A DNA stretch of 64,000 nucleotides from DASXUG01 sp036504995 (GTDB taxonomy: Bacteria; Pseudomonadota; Gammaproteobacteria; Burkholderiales; Methylophilaceae), in the NCBI GenBank assembly GCA_036504995.1, contig DASXUG010000017.1, positions 1 to 64,000 on the forward strand, written 5' to 3'. The translations under genes were made by a program, and so were the position numbers. Positions within the stretch are counted from its first letter, which is position 1, and every line of letters starts with the position of its first letter. Of this stretch, positions 33,430-42,462 are shown in pieces. The notes under the pieces are model-generated. The model searched no databases. It was not told where the DNA came from and worked only from the letters and a program-made list of their open reading frames with translations.

Positions 33430-34008
33430 CTACGAGTCAGTCTGGTCGTCATCTGTAACGTCGCCATCGTCTTCGTGATGGCTTTCGCTGCTTGTAATCT
33501 CACGCAGCAACTTAAACAGTTCACGACTGCTTTTCGGCGGTTTGTTTTGCTCTTGCTCACGCTTCGCATTACGTATCAGTGTACGAAGCTGTTGCGTATC
33601 GATATTGGGATACTCGGTCATAAACTCAGCTAGCGCGTTATCTTCTGCAATTAAGCGGCTACGCCAGCTTTCTAGGCGATGAAAGAAGGCGTTTTCTTCG
33701 TTGTTTTTGCCATCCCATTTTTCAAATTGCTCTAAGATAGGCGCGACATCAACATTACGCATTAAACTGCCAATATATTGGCGTTGACGGCGTGATGCAC
33801 CATTCGCGGTGATGCGTTTGGCTTCTTTTACTGCATCTAGCAGCGTTTCAGGTAAATCTAGCTTGGCAAGTTTATCCTTGGAAAGCTCAACGAGCCTGAC
33901 GCCAAGGTCTTGTAGCTCATCCATCGCCGCTTTACGCTTGGTTTTACTGATGGGCTCGAGCTCATCTTGTTCATTTTTTTGCAATTCAGTTGTCTTGTTC
34001 GGTTTCAT
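33430..34008 (-). CDS. yjgA: ribosome-associated protein, DUF615/YjgA family
   Basis: This 192-residue, highly charged helical protein matches DUF615 (KRKAAMDELQDLGVRLVEL, ITANGASRRQRQYIGSLMR). E. coli YjgA associates with the large ribosomal subunit during late assembly. The acidic C-terminal tail (Asp-rich, DDGDVTDDD) is typical of low-complexity ends. It diverges from pmbA across 39 nt, a pairing also found in many proteobacteria, and its stop is convergent with the preceding gene. Confidence 0.9.
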   Translation of the reverse strand: MKPNKTTELQKNEQDELEPISKTKRKAAMDELQDLGVRLVELSKDKLAKLDLPETLLDAVKEAKRITANGASRRQRQYIGSLMRNVDVAPILEQFEKWDGKNNEENAFFHRLESWRSRLIAEDNALAEFMTEYPNIDTQQLRTLIRNAKREQEQNKPPKSSRELFKLLREITSSESHHEDDGDVTDDDQTDS

Positions 34009-34047
34009 GGTGGGTTATGATAACAGTTTTTACCAAAGAGCTAATCT

Positions 34048-35403
34048 GTGACTGAATATTTAGAAGCAAAATCTGGTTTTTCTTACAGCCCAGAAGACTT
34101 ACAAGAGATGAGTGCAAATGTCGTGCGCCTTGCAAAAAATGTGGGCGCAAGTGCGGCAGAAGCTGAAATTAGCTTTGGTTTTGGTCAAAACGTCTCTGTG
34201 CGCATGGGCGAGACAGAAACGATTGAATATAATCGTGATAAAGGTATTTCGGTCACCGTGTATTTCGGTTATCAAAAAGGCCATGCGAGTACCTCTGACT
34301 TATCTGCTAAAGCTATTGAAGATACCGTAGCTGCTGCTTGTAATATTGCGCGATACACCGCCAAAGATGAATTTTGTGGTTTGGCGGATGCTGAGTTGAT
34401 GGCGAAAGATATTCCCAATTTAGATTTGCATCACCCATGGGCATTGTCTGTTGATGGTGCGATTGAGCTAGCGAAGCAATGTGAGTCTGCGGCATTGGCG
34501 GTAGATAAACGCATTACTAACTCTGAAGGCGCTTCGGTATCCACTTACGAAGGGTTGTTTGCCTATGCTAATAGCCATGGTTTTGCAGGTGGCTACGCCA
34601 GCTCGCGGCATGGCTTTAGTTGCTCAGTGATCGCCGAAGAGGGTGACAGCATGCAGCGTGATTACTGGTACACCAGTGCCCGTGCCGCTGAAGATTTAGA
34701 TTCAGCCGAGCTTGTCGGACGCCGTACTGGCGAGCGCACAGTGCGCCGCTTGGGATGTCGCCGCGTCAAAACGGCGCAGGTGCCAGTATTGTTTGAGGCA
34801 TCACTTGCTTCTGGTTTAATCAGTCATTTAATCAGTGCTATTTCAGGTGGCAGCTTGTATCGAAAATCCTCTTTCTTGCTGGATAGCTTGGGCAAGCAAG
34901 TGATGTCTTCGCATATCAACATTCAAGAGTTGCCGCATGTACCGCGTGGCTTAGCCAGCAGCCCGTTTGATAATGAGGGGGTGGCTACCAAAGCACGTGC
35001 TCTGGTGCAAGATGGGGTATTGCAAGGCTATGTGCTTTCTAGCTATTCAGCGCGTAAGCTTGGCATGCAGACCACAGGCAATGCGGGAGGCAACCATAAT
35101 TTAATCGTGAGCCACGGTGATTTGGATTTTGCTGGGTTAGTGAAGGCCATGGGTACAGGCTTGATCGTGACGGAATTGCTTGGGCATGGGTTAAATATGG
35201 TCACAGGCGATTATTCGCGTGGCGCTGCAGGGTTCTGGGTGGAAAATGGTGTGATTGCCTACCCAGTGGAGGAGATTACTATTGCGGGTAATTTGGCTGA
35301 TATGTTTAAGCAGATTGTGGCCATTGGCAATGATGTCTTTATGCAAGGTTCTAAGCAAGTCGGTTCCATTTTAATTGAACGTATGACCGTGGCAGGGGAG
35401 TAG
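34048..35403 (+). CDS. pmbA: TldE/PmbA-type metalloprotease component
   Basis: PmbA (TldE) forms a heteromeric protease with TldD, known from microcin B17 maturation and CcdA degradation in E. coli. The 451-residue protein has the family markers RMGETETIEYNRDKGISVTV early, NSEGASVSTYEG in the middle, and GNAGGNHNLIVSHGD and GHGLNMVTGDYSRGAAGFWVE (partial listing) near the end. It lacks the HExxxH zinc motif of TldD, as expected for TldE. GTG 34048 is the start. No tldD is in the window. Confidence 0.94.
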   Translation: MTEYLEAKSGFSYSPEDLQEMSANVVRLAKNVGASAAEAEISFGFGQNVSVRMGETETIEYNRDKGISVTVYFGYQKGHASTSDLSAKAIEDTVAAACNIARYTAKDEFCGLADAELMAKDIPNLDLHHPWALSVDGAIELAKQCESAALAVDKRITNSEGASVSTYEGLFAYANSHGFAGGYASSRHGFSCSVIAEEGDSMQRDYWYTSARAAEDLDSAELVGRRTGERTVRRLGCRRVKTAQVPVLFEASLASGLISHLISAISGGSLYRKSSFLLDSLGKQVMSSHINIQELPHVPRGLASSPFDNEGVATKARALVQDGVLQGYVLSSYSARKLGMQTTGNAGGNHNLIVSHGDLDFAGLVKAMGTGLIVTELLGHGLNMVTGDYSRGAAGFWVENGVIAYPVEEITIAGNLADMFKQIVAIGNDVFMQGSKQVGSILIERMTVAGE

Positions 35404-35442
35404 TGTTGATTTTGTGCTTTAAATGGATTGTGGCAAATAAAA

Positions 35443-35467
35443 AATCCCCGAACTCGGGGATTTTTTA
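35443..35467. terminator. bidirectional Rho-independent terminator
   Basis: AATCCCCG (35443-35450) pairs with CGGGGATT (35455-35462) over loop AACT, with A-rich and T-rich flanks. It separates convergent pmbA and mlaA. Confidence 0.92.
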
Positions 35468-35490
35468 TTTAGATCAGAAAGTTGTAATAT

Positions 35491-36366
35491 TTACTGAGCG
35501 GTTGTTGCTAGCGTTGTAGCATTGGTTTTGTCTGCGTCTCCCGCAACAGGTATTGCAGCTGGCAGCGTAGCATCGGCCGAAGTTGGTGCATTTGCTGCTG
35601 GTGCAGCTTCAGATTTCGTGGGTGCAGGTTCTGGCTGTGCTGGCGCATTATCTATGCCATCTTCCTCCTGTGGGAACTCACTTTTACCTGCGCCATCTTG
35701 AATTTCAATTTTGCGATGTTGCATATAGGCATCTCGCATAAATGCGTATGGGTCTAGTGCGGCATCGTCAATTAAATCACTGGCTGGCAACAGATTTGCG
35801 CGTGTATCTAAGCCACGGAGTAAACGCGTTTGATTGCGTGCACGCACATCATTGATGTAGCTGACAGGGTCAAATGCATAAGTGTCCACCACAAGACCTG
35901 CTGTGTCACGCAGTGTGCTTGGGCCAAAGAACGGCAATACGGTAAAGCCGCCATCACCCACACCCCAAACGGCTAAGGTTTGACCAAAGTCTTCGTGATT
36001 TTGCGGAATGCCATCCATAGAAGCCACATCAATCAAACCACCAATACCCACAGTGGTGTTGATTGCAAAGCGACCAATATCGGTCATTGCTTTGCTCAGC
36101 TTGAATTGCAGTAAATCGTTGATAGCAGTGATCAGTGTACCAATATTGCTAAAGAAGTTGCTCACACCTGTTTTAATAGGTGGCGGTGTTACCGCCTTGT
36201 AAGCACCTGCAATAGGCTTAATAACGGCTTTGTCAGCAACGTCATTAAATTTATATACCGCACGGTTGTAGCCCTCGTAAGGGTCTTTATTACCAGTGGT
36301 GGCGCAACCAGAAATCATCAGCGCGGCGCAAATGATAATGCTGGTTGTGAAAGATTTGATACGCAT
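35491..36366 (-). CDS. mlaA: outer-membrane lipid asymmetry lipoprotein MlaA (VacJ)
   Basis: MlaA removes misplaced phospholipids from the outer leaflet and passes them to MlaC. The 291-residue lipoprotein has lipobox MISGC and the family core DPYEGYNRAVYKFND through FGPSTLRDTAGLVVD. ATG 36366 is used; an upstream TTG adds four residues only. The last ~65 residues are an Ala/Pro/Thr-rich acidic tail not needed by the core family. The other mla genes are not in this window, which is usual since mlaA is often unlinked. Confidence 0.93.
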   Translation of the reverse strand: MRIKSFTTSIIICAALMISGCATTGNKDPYEGYNRAVYKFNDVADKAVIKPIAGAYKAVTPPPIKTGVSNFFSNIGTLITAINDLLQFKLSKAMTDIGRFAINTTVGIGGLIDVASMDGIPQNHEDFGQTLAVWGVGDGGFTVLPFFGPSTLRDTAGLVVDTYAFDPVSYINDVRARNQTRLLRGLDTRANLLPASDLIDDAALDPYAFMRDAYMQHRKIEIQDGAGKSEFPQEEDGIDNAPAQPEPAPTKSEAAPAANAPTSADATLPAAIPVAGDADKTNATTLATTAQ

Positions 36367-36571
36367 ACGGAATCCCAAAAAAATATAGAGTGGTATTGTT
36401 ATTACTATTAGCTATTTTCACTTTAACTTAGCAGGCAAGCCTTGTCTATGCTTATTCTGAATGAATTGCATTAGGTGTGACAAAAAATTAATGGCAAAGT
36501 AAGTTCATTAGACCGATTTGTTTACTATTTTACGCCTTTAATCAGTATTGGTGCAATGGTATTAATTTGGA

Positions 36572-37984
36572 TCACAGTTTTTTTGAGTATAGCTCAAGCG
36601 CTAGTTTACGTTGCAATGCATGTGTTACGACAGGCTCTGGATATCGAGCAAGCAGCGCTTTTCCAGACAGCCATGGTGCATGAATGTGTTTATTATCAAG
36701 CTCATTCAATTCAGGCACGTATTTACGGATAAAGTTTCCTTTGGGGTCAAATTTCTCAGACTGTGTAATGGGATTGAATATCCTAAAATAGGGCTGTGCA
36801 TCACAGCCTGTAGAAGCCGCCCATTGCCAACCACCATTGTTGGCAGCAAAGTCAAAGTCGATAAGTTTTTCGGCAAAATAGCGCTCGCCCCAACGCCAGT
36901 CTATCAGTAAATCTTTCACTAAAAAACTGGCAGACACCATGCGTAGCCGATTGTGCATATAGCCTGTTTGATTAAGTTGTCGCATTGCGGCATCCACTAA
37001 CGGGTAGCCCGTTTGCCCATTACACCAGGCTGTAAATAGCTGTGTGTCGTTTGGAAAGGATAATGCATCGTATTCCAGTTTATAAGCACGACCTTCTGCC
37101 AAGTCGGGGCGATGGTGCAAAATTTGAAAGTAAAAGTCTCGCCAAATTAGCTCGCTTAACCAGGTTTGGGCTCCTTCGCCTGCTGTTTGCCACGCGGTGC
37201 GCATCAATGCTCGGGTAGAAATGGTGCCGAAGCGCAAGTGTGTCGATAGGTAGGATGGCCCTTTGATTGCAGGGAAGTTCCGTGCTTCTTGATAGTGCTC
37301 AATGCGTGTTTTAAAGTCATCAAACAAGGTATATGCCCCAGACATCCCCGTGGGTAATTTAAGCTGGGTAGCGTTAAATCCCATATGTTCCAAGCTGGGT
37401 AGATTCCACTCATGATATAAATTGTCTTCAGTCGAGGGCGCTAAGTTTTGAATATAAGCCTCAACAGGATAGGCTTTGAGATAAAAGTCATTGAGGGTAT
37501 TGAGATAGGCATTTTTGTAGGGCGTAAATACACTATAAGGCTTACCTGCTTGGGTAAGTATTTCATCTTGCTCAAAGATTACTTGGTCTTTGTATTGGTG
37601 AAAGGCTGCGCCTGTTTTTTTGAGAGAGGCTGCTACTACGGCATCACGCGCAATCGCACTTGGCTCGTAATCGCGGTTGCAATATACAGCTTGTATGTTT
37701 AATTGAGCCGCCAGCTTGGGGATTTCATCCGTGGCTTTGCCATGCCCTATCAGTAAATTTCCACCTTTGGCTTGTAGCGAAGCTTTGAGTTCGCCCACAC
37801 TTTGCCAAATAAACTCAACACGACGATCTGATTTATCGGTGAGTTGATCTAATATTTCGGTATCAAATATAAATACGCAATATACAGCGTGAGAATGCTT
37901 AAGCGCATGGTAAAGCGCGGCGTGATCGGTGTCACGTAAATCGCGCCTAAACCAAACTAACGAGGTGTTATAGATATCTGTCAT
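36572..37984 (-). CDS. phrB: deoxyribodipyrimidine photolyase
   Basis: This flavoprotein uses blue light to split cyclobutane pyrimidine dimers. The 470-residue protein has the N-terminal antenna-binding Rossmann domain (SLVWFRRDLRDTDHAAL) and the FAD domain with WLSELIWRDFYFQIL, NRLRMVSASFLVKDLLIDWR and GGWQWAASTGCDAQPYFRIF (FAD and Trp-chain region). It matches class I CPD photolyases in length and motifs. It is a single gene, 69 nt downstream of the small unknown gene, and is probably transcribed on its own. Confidence 0.95.
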   Translation of the reverse strand: MTDIYNTSLVWFRRDLRDTDHAALYHALKHSHAVYCVFIFDTEILDQLTDKSDRRVEFIWQSVGELKASLQAKGGNLLIGHGKATDEIPKLAAQLNIQAVYCNRDYEPSAIARDAVVAASLKKTGAAFHQYKDQVIFEQDEILTQAGKPYSVFTPYKNAYLNTLNDFYLKAYPVEAYIQNLAPSTEDNLYHEWNLPSLEHMGFNATQLKLPTGMSGAYTLFDDFKTRIEHYQEARNFPAIKGPSYLSTHLRFGTISTRALMRTAWQTAGEGAQTWLSELIWRDFYFQILHHRPDLAEGRAYKLEYDALSFPNDTQLFTAWCNGQTGYPLVDAAMRQLNQTGYMHNRLRMVSASFLVKDLLIDWRWGERYFAEKLIDFDFAANNGGWQWAASTGCDAQPYFRIFNPITQSEKFDPKGNFIRKYVPELNELDNKHIHAPWLSGKALLARYPEPVVTHALQRKLALELYSKKL

Positions 37985-38053
37985 GTTGAGATGCCGTTAA
38001 TCGAATCTCATTTTAACAGTAGCTGCAGCAAAAGACTGCGGTATCTGAGCTAT

Positions 38054-38299
38054 TTACCCTCTGGGGCCAAATATATACTTTTCCTGAGTATTGTGATGTT
38101 TCGTGTCTAACATACCGAGTCGATTTTGTAAGTCTAAAGCTAAAGCTAAAAGTGCTTCATCCGCTTCGGCATTAATGCGGTCAAAAATAGCGCTGGCGTA
38201 TGCTTTATCATTGATGATTTTTGCGGGATTGACTGGGCCAATGACCTTGCGCGCGGCGACTGCGAATTTTGATAATAATATTAAGAGGTCGTTATTCAT
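38054..38299 (-). CDS. small protein of unknown function
   Basis: This 81-residue protein is not recognised. It has an N-terminal hydrophobic/amphipathic stretch (LLILLSKFAVAARKV), an acidic middle (FDRINAEADEALLALALDL) and a polar C-terminus. No clear ribosome site precedes the ATG. A perfect 18-bp palindrome sits 24-41 nt upstream of the start, a good operator position. It may follow rlmH transcriptionally or have its own regulated promoter. Confidence 0.6.
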   Translation of the reverse strand: MNNDLLILLSKFAVAARKVIGPVNPAKIINDKAYASAIFDRINAEADEALLALALDLQNRLGMLDTKHHNTQEKYIFGPRG

Positions 38300-38322
38300 C
38301 GTCTAGCCAAGTTTCCGAAAGC

Positions 38323-38340
38323 TTGCGATACGTATCGCAA
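38323..38340. promoter_or_regulatory. perfect 18-bp palindrome upstream of small unknown gene
   Basis: TTGCGATAC|GTATCGCAA is a full 9+9 dyad with no spacer. It lies between the rlmH stop and the start of the 81-residue gene, suggesting a dimeric regulator's binding site. Confidence 0.5.
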
Positions 38341-38372
38341 ATGCTAGTCAGTAAGCAAGTAGTGTACCTTAC

Positions 38373-38840
38373 CTATTCTCGATGATAGGGGTGATTTTGT
38401 ATGACAGTATGCGCTCTATATAGCTGTTCTGTGAGCAAAATGCGCACCATGCCGTGCGGTAATGTGAGTTTTGACAAGCTCCAGAGCCAATCGGCTTTTT
38501 GCTTAATGCTCGGGTGTAGTCCATCTGCACCACCAATGATCAGCGCGATGTCCTTGCCGCCTGCTAGCCATGTGGTCATTTTGTCGGCAAGCTGTAGTGT
38601 GGTGACCTCTTGCCCGCGCTCATCAAGCGCGATTAAATAGCTTTTGCCTGCCGCCTCTAAAATGCGTTTGGCTTCAGCTTCTTGCACCACCTCACTATTT
38701 TTGCCTGAGGCACGTTTGTCGGGTTTGATTTCGATGATTTCAGTGGTCATCTCACGCGGCATGCGCTTCAGGTATTCTGCGCATGCAGTCTCCACCCAGT
38801 CGGGCATTTTGTGACCGACTGAGATGATGTTCAGTTTCAT
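38373..38840 (-). CDS. rlmH: 23S rRNA pseudouridine1915 N3-methyltransferase RlmH
   Basis: RlmH methylates the pseudouridine at position 1915 of 23S rRNA in assembled 70S ribosomes. The 155-residue SPOUT protein matches E. coli in length and in motifs LDERGQ, FIIGGADG-like LIIGGADGLHPSIK, and the C-terminal LPHGMVRILLTEQLYRAHTV and NHPYHRE. It follows rsfS by 46 nt, the conserved rsfS-rlmH arrangement. Confidence 0.97.
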   Translation of the reverse strand: MKLNIISVGHKMPDWVETACAEYLKRMPREMTTEIIEIKPDKRASGKNSEVVQEAEAKRILEAAGKSYLIALDERGQEVTTLQLADKMTTWLAGGKDIALIIGGADGLHPSIKQKADWLWSLSKLTLPHGMVRILLTEQLYRAHTVIQNHPYHRE

Positions 38841-38886
38841 ACTGGAGGATTTGCGGGCTTAAGCGACAGAAGCGAGTTGAAATTAC

Positions 38887-39258
38887 TTATTTGGACTTCA
38901 TGGTGTCAGAGGTGATATGCGCGCTGCGGCGACTTTCTGCCTCGCCCCATAGTTGTTCTAGGTTGTAATATGCACGTGCAGTCGGGATCATAATGTGCAC
39001 CACAATATCATCTAAATCAACTAACACCCACTCACCATCTTTTTCGCCTTCAGTGCCGCGTAAAGCGACGCCTTTTTCGCGTAATTTTTCACGCACGTTA
39101 TCGGCAATTGCCTTACATTGGCGGGTAGAGTTACCGCTAGCGACGATCATGTAATTGGTCAGTGAAGTGAGCTTGCGCACATCCATCACGCTAATATCAA
39201 AGGCTTTTATATCTTCCAGCGCGTCAACGACGGCGGCTTTCATGAGTTCTAATTCCAA
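38887..39258 (-). CDS. rsfS: ribosomal silencing factor RsfS
   Basis: RsfS binds ribosomal protein uL14 and blocks subunit joining in stationary phase. The 123-residue protein has the family pattern ALEDIKAFDISVMDVR, MIVASGNSTRQCKAIAD, GEKDGEWVLVDLDDIVVHIM and YYNLEQLWGEA. It lies between panD and rlmH. In many bacteria nadD directly precedes rsfS; here panD does, 45 nt upstream. Confidence 0.96.
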   Translation of the reverse strand: MELELMKAAVVDALEDIKAFDISVMDVRKLTSLTNYMIVASGNSTRQCKAIADNVREKLREKGVALRGTEGEKDGEWVLVDLDDIVVHIMIPTARAYYNLEQLWGEAESRRSAHITSDTMKSK

Positions 39259-39303
39259 GGGGTGGGTACTTTCGGGGTAATGTTCAGTTTGTAAAGTTGA
39301 GCG

Positions 39304-39684
39304 CTAAGCGGCTTGTGCAGGTATCGCGCTGCGCAAATCTTTGATGCGGTTTTGCTCATCTACATAAATCAATTGCGGTTTAAATGTTTCAAGCGCAACC
39401 TCTGGGTAAATCGCATAGCTGGCAATAATCACAATATCTTGTGGGTCGGCTTTATGCGCCGCTGCGCCGTTGACCGAGATAATGCCTGAGTTGCGCTCAG
39501 CACGAATTGCATAGGTACTAAAACGCTCGCCATTTGTCACATTGTAAATATCAATGCGCTCATATTCTTTGATATTCGCCGCATCAAGCAACACCTCATC
39601 AATCGCACAAGAGCCTTCGTAACCCAATTCTGAGTGGGTGACGGTGACACGGTGCAACTTAGATTTGAGCATGGTTCTTTGCAT
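39304..39684 (-). CDS. panD: aspartate 1-decarboxylase
   Basis: PanD makes beta-alanine from aspartate for pantothenate synthesis. It is a pyruvoyl enzyme made by self-cleavage between Gly24 and Ser25, visible here as YEGSC when the start is placed at MQRTML (39684). That gives 126 residues, the usual length; an upstream in-frame ATG would add seven residues and shift the cleavage Ser from position 25. Tyr58-type and Asn72-type family segments are present (NGERFSTYAI, ISVNGAAAH). panB and panC are 1.1-2.8 kb upstream on the same strand. Confidence 0.95.
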   Translation of the reverse strand: MQRTMLKSKLHRVTVTHSELGYEGSCAIDEVLLDAANIKEYERIDIYNVTNGERFSTYAIRAERNSGIISVNGAAAHKADPQDIVIIASYAIYPEVALETFKPQLIYVDEQNRIKDLRSAIPAQAA

Positions 39685-39821
39685 AAAATGGACTTGAGTT
39701 AACAAGGTTTGTAGTAACTAAATGGATGATTATAAAGCAAAAGGAAGGGATTGTCTAAAAGCTGATGGGCCTGCATGAGCTAAGTTTTGATTTGTACAAT
39801 ATCTATCAACAGTTAATTCTA

Positions 39822-39838
39822 GGCTTGCTGGTCAAGCC
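39822..39838 (-). terminator. short hairpin after esterase gene
   Basis: GGCTTG/CAAGCC with a 5-nt loop lies just past the esterase stop on the minus strand. There is no T-run, so this is weak. Confidence 0.3.
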
Positions 39839-39842
39839 GAAT

Positions 39843-40766
39843 CTAGTTTATATGTGCTAGTTGTGCTGCAATATCCCCATTTAATGAGGCCATAAACCGC
39901 TCTACAGCGCGCGTATAATCGTTATCTAAACCAAGGTTATCGTTGATTTCTCCATGTGATAAATCTTGAGGTAAAACCTCTACACGAATATTGAAACGCT
40001 TTGCTTGTATTGCGTAATTTTCCGCTTGTGCACATGGCTTATCCGCGCGCTGTGTGGAGCAAACAGCTAGCAATGGGCGGGCTTGTTGCGTCAGTTGATG
40101 GTAGGGGGAGGCTTTTTGCCATATGCTTGAATCTGAGCCAAAGGCTTCGTCATAAAAACCTAAATGTTTGTTCGACATGATTTTTGGAACATCCATGGCA
40201 GCGCTGTCTAGGGAGACAGTTCCCAGCCAAGGTGAGCCACCAGCATTGCTGACAAGTTGCGGGTTGGAAGATAACAGGCTCACAATATGAGCGCCAGCAG
40301 AATGCCCCATCAAGATTAGATTTTCAGGATTTCCGCCCCATTGGGTCGCGTTTTTTTGCACATAAGCTATGGCTGTTGCTACGCTTTCAGCCTGTTCATA
40401 TGCCATATATTCAGGCAGCATTGGATAATTAATGGATACAAAAATAAAGTTTTGATTCACCCAGCGATTCACTTTATTCAAAAACACTTTACCCATAGTT
40501 TTGTCACCGATTTTCCACGCTCCACCATGCACCATTACGATCACGGGCGAGTGTTTTGCGTTTACAGGGGCATAGATATCCAAGCGTTGTTTCGGATTCT
40601 GCCCGTAAGCAATGTCACGGGTAACTTGAATGTTTTGAGACAAAGAGGCATTTTTACCTTTGTCTTGCATGTGTTTTTCAATACGGTCTCGCAACAGTCC
40701 TGCATTAGCTACCGATGTAAATAGCAGGGCAACTAAAGTTAAGCATGTCAGCACAAACCTTGTCAT
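39843..40766 (-). CDS. exported alpha/beta-hydrolase (esterase/lipase family)
   Basis: This 307-residue protein has a signal peptide (VLTCLTLVALLFTSVANA) and the serine-hydrolase motifs of the BD-FAE/hormone-sensitive-lipase-like group: oxyanion MVHGGAWKIG and nucleophile elbow GHSAGA. Late Asp and His of the triad are probably in the LAVCSTQRADKPC region and in SHGE. The substrate is unknown; acetyl- or feruloyl-ester carbohydrate is possible. Its start overlaps the panC stop by 4 nt (ATGA), so it is co-translated with panC although its role in pantothenate synthesis is not obvious. Confidence 0.82.
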   Translation of the reverse strand: MTRFVLTCLTLVALLFTSVANAGLLRDRIEKHMQDKGKNASLSQNIQVTRDIAYGQNPKQRLDIYAPVNAKHSPVIVMVHGGAWKIGDKTMGKVFLNKVNRWVNQNFIFVSINYPMLPEYMAYEQAESVATAIAYVQKNATQWGGNPENLILMGHSAGAHIVSLLSSNPQLVSNAGGSPWLGTVSLDSAAMDVPKIMSNKHLGFYDEAFGSDSSIWQKASPYHQLTQQARPLLAVCSTQRADKPCAQAENYAIQAKRFNIRVEVLPQDLSHGEINDNLGLDNDYTRAVERFMASLNGDIAAQLAHIN

Positions 40767-41611
40767 GATGGTATTTCTAAATTATCAATCAGGCGTGTTG
40801 AGCCTAATTTCGCAGCCCCTAACACGATCAGGGTATGGTCGTGAGCATTGGGAGATAACAGTGTCTTGGCAGAGCGAATACTGATGTAATCCACTATCCA
40901 GCCAAGTTGGGTGAGGAATTGCGTGGTTTGTTGTTCAATCGCTGTAAAATCTCGGTTACCTTTTTGTATGGCTTCTGCCACCAATTTTAGCGCTTTGTGT
41001 AGGCGTGGGGCTTCACCCCGTTGCATTGGTGTCAGGTAACCGTTACGTGAGCTCATGGCTAACCCGTCTACTTCACGCATCGTGTCTACGCCAATAATTT
41101 CAACATTAAGGTTAAACTGGCGCACCAGTTCACGAATAATAAATAACTGTTGATAGTCTTTTTTGCCAAATACCGCCACGTTTGGTTGGACGATATTAAA
41201 TAACTTCATTACGACGGTCGCAACGCCTGCAAAGTGTCCAGGACGCACTGCGCCGCATAGCTCGCTGGCGATGATCGATGGTGTGATGGTCATGCTTTGG
41301 TTTAGGTCGTTACCATCAAAATCAGGATACATTTCCTGCACGTTAGGCGCGAACACAAAATTTGCACCGATTTGTTTTAATTTGTCACAATCTGCTTCCA
41401 ACGTGCGGGGATAACTGGCTAAATCTTCATTTTTTCCAAACTGCAGTGGGTTCACAAATATGCTAACCACCACACATGTTGCGTGTTGTTTTGCCATTTC
41501 GACCAGTTTGATGTGGCCTGCATGCAAATTACCCATGGTAGGTACAAAGGCGATAGAGACTTGATTTTTGAGCGCGGTACGAAGTTCGCTGATGGTATGA
41601 ATAATTTGCAT
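40763..41611 (-). CDS. panC: pantothenate synthetase
   Basis: PanC joins pantoate and beta-alanine with ATP to make pantothenate. The 282-residue protein shows VPTMGNLHAGHIKLV (HIGH-like), VSIFVNPLQFG, FGKKDYQQL and MSSRNGYL (KMSKS-like), all conserved. It follows panB by 24 nt and overlaps the esterase gene. Confidence 0.97.
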   Translation of the reverse strand: MQIIHTISELRTALKNQVSIAFVPTMGNLHAGHIKLVEMAKQHATCVVVSIFVNPLQFGKNEDLASYPRTLEADCDKLKQIGANFVFAPNVQEMYPDFDGNDLNQSMTITPSIIASELCGAVRPGHFAGVATVVMKLFNIVQPNVAVFGKKDYQQLFIIRELVRQFNLNVEIIGVDTMREVDGLAMSSRNGYLTPMQRGEAPRLHKALKLVAEAIQKGNRDFTAIEQQTTQFLTQLGWIVDYISIRSAKTLLSPNAHDHTLIVLGAAKLGSTRLIDNLEIPS

Positions 41612-41635
41612 GCGTTTAACTGATAATGTAGTTGT

Positions 41636-42448
41636 TTAGTAGCTATGTTCTGGCGCAGGGAATGTTTTATTTTTGACGCATTCCACATAAAGTTTTACCG
41701 CCTCCTGCACGCTACTGGTGTCTTTTAAAAAGTTGCGTACAAAGCGAGGGGATTTAAACTCTTCAGGCTTTTTGCCCGCAATCCCAGTATAAATGCCGAG
41801 GAGGTCTTGTAAAACAAGTACTTGCCCGCTGCAATCAACCCCCGCACCTATGCCGATGGTGGGTATTTTGATGCTGTCGGTAATTTTTTTAGCAAGGCTG
41901 GCAGGTACCATTTCTAAGAGAACCATACTTGCGCCAGCATCGGCCATGGCGATGGCATCTTTTAAAATTTTCTCTGCGCTTTCTTCGGTTTTGCCTTGAA
42001 TTTTATAGCCACCCAGTTGGTTGACCGATTGCGGAGTAAACCCTAGATGTGCGCAAACTGGAATGCCGCGCTCAACCAAGTAGCGTGCGGTATGCACCCT
42101 GTCGCCGCCGCCCTCAAATTTGACGATATGTGCGCCTGACTTAATCAGCCATTGCGCATTTTTAAAGGCGGCTTCGTTGTCATGCTCGTAACTCCCAAGC
42201 GGCATGTCGGCCATAATCAGCGTGTTGAGTGCACCAGCCGACACATTTTTAGTATGGTAAGTCATGTGGTGCATACTGACGTTTAGGGTGTTTTCTGCAC
42301 CTTGTAGTACCATGCCGAGTGAATCACCAACTAATAGAATATCGACGCCTGCAAGCTCCATCAGTTTGGCAAAGGTGGAGTCATAGCAAGTGAGCATGGC
42401 GACTTTTTCGCCATTGGCTGCGAGGGTTAGGAGTTCAGATAATTGCAT
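41636..42448 (-). CDS. panB: 3-methyl-2-oxobutanoate hydroxymethyltransferase
   Basis: PanB transfers a hydroxymethyl group from methylene-tetrahydrofolate to ketoisovalerate, forming ketopantoate. The 270-residue TIM-barrel protein has MLTCYDSTFAKL, DSLGMVLQG (Mg-binding Asp), VKFEGGG, HLGFTPQS and GIGAGVDCSGQVLVLQDLLG. It lies 14 nt after the deoxynucleoside kinase gene. The pathway's folate requirement pairs naturally with folK two genes upstream. Confidence 0.97.
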   Translation of the reverse strand: MQLSELLTLAANGEKVAMLTCYDSTFAKLMELAGVDILLVGDSLGMVLQGAENTLNVSMHHMTYHTKNVSAGALNTLIMADMPLGSYEHDNEAAFKNAQWLIKSGAHIVKFEGGGDRVHTARYLVERGIPVCAHLGFTPQSVNQLGGYKIQGKTEESAEKILKDAIAMADAGASMVLLEMVPASLAKKITDSIKIPTIGIGAGVDCSGQVLVLQDLLGIYTGIAGKKPEEFKSPRFVRNFLKDTSSVQEAVKLYVECVKNKTFPAPEHSY

Positions 42449-42462
42449 ACAGGCTTTGTAAC

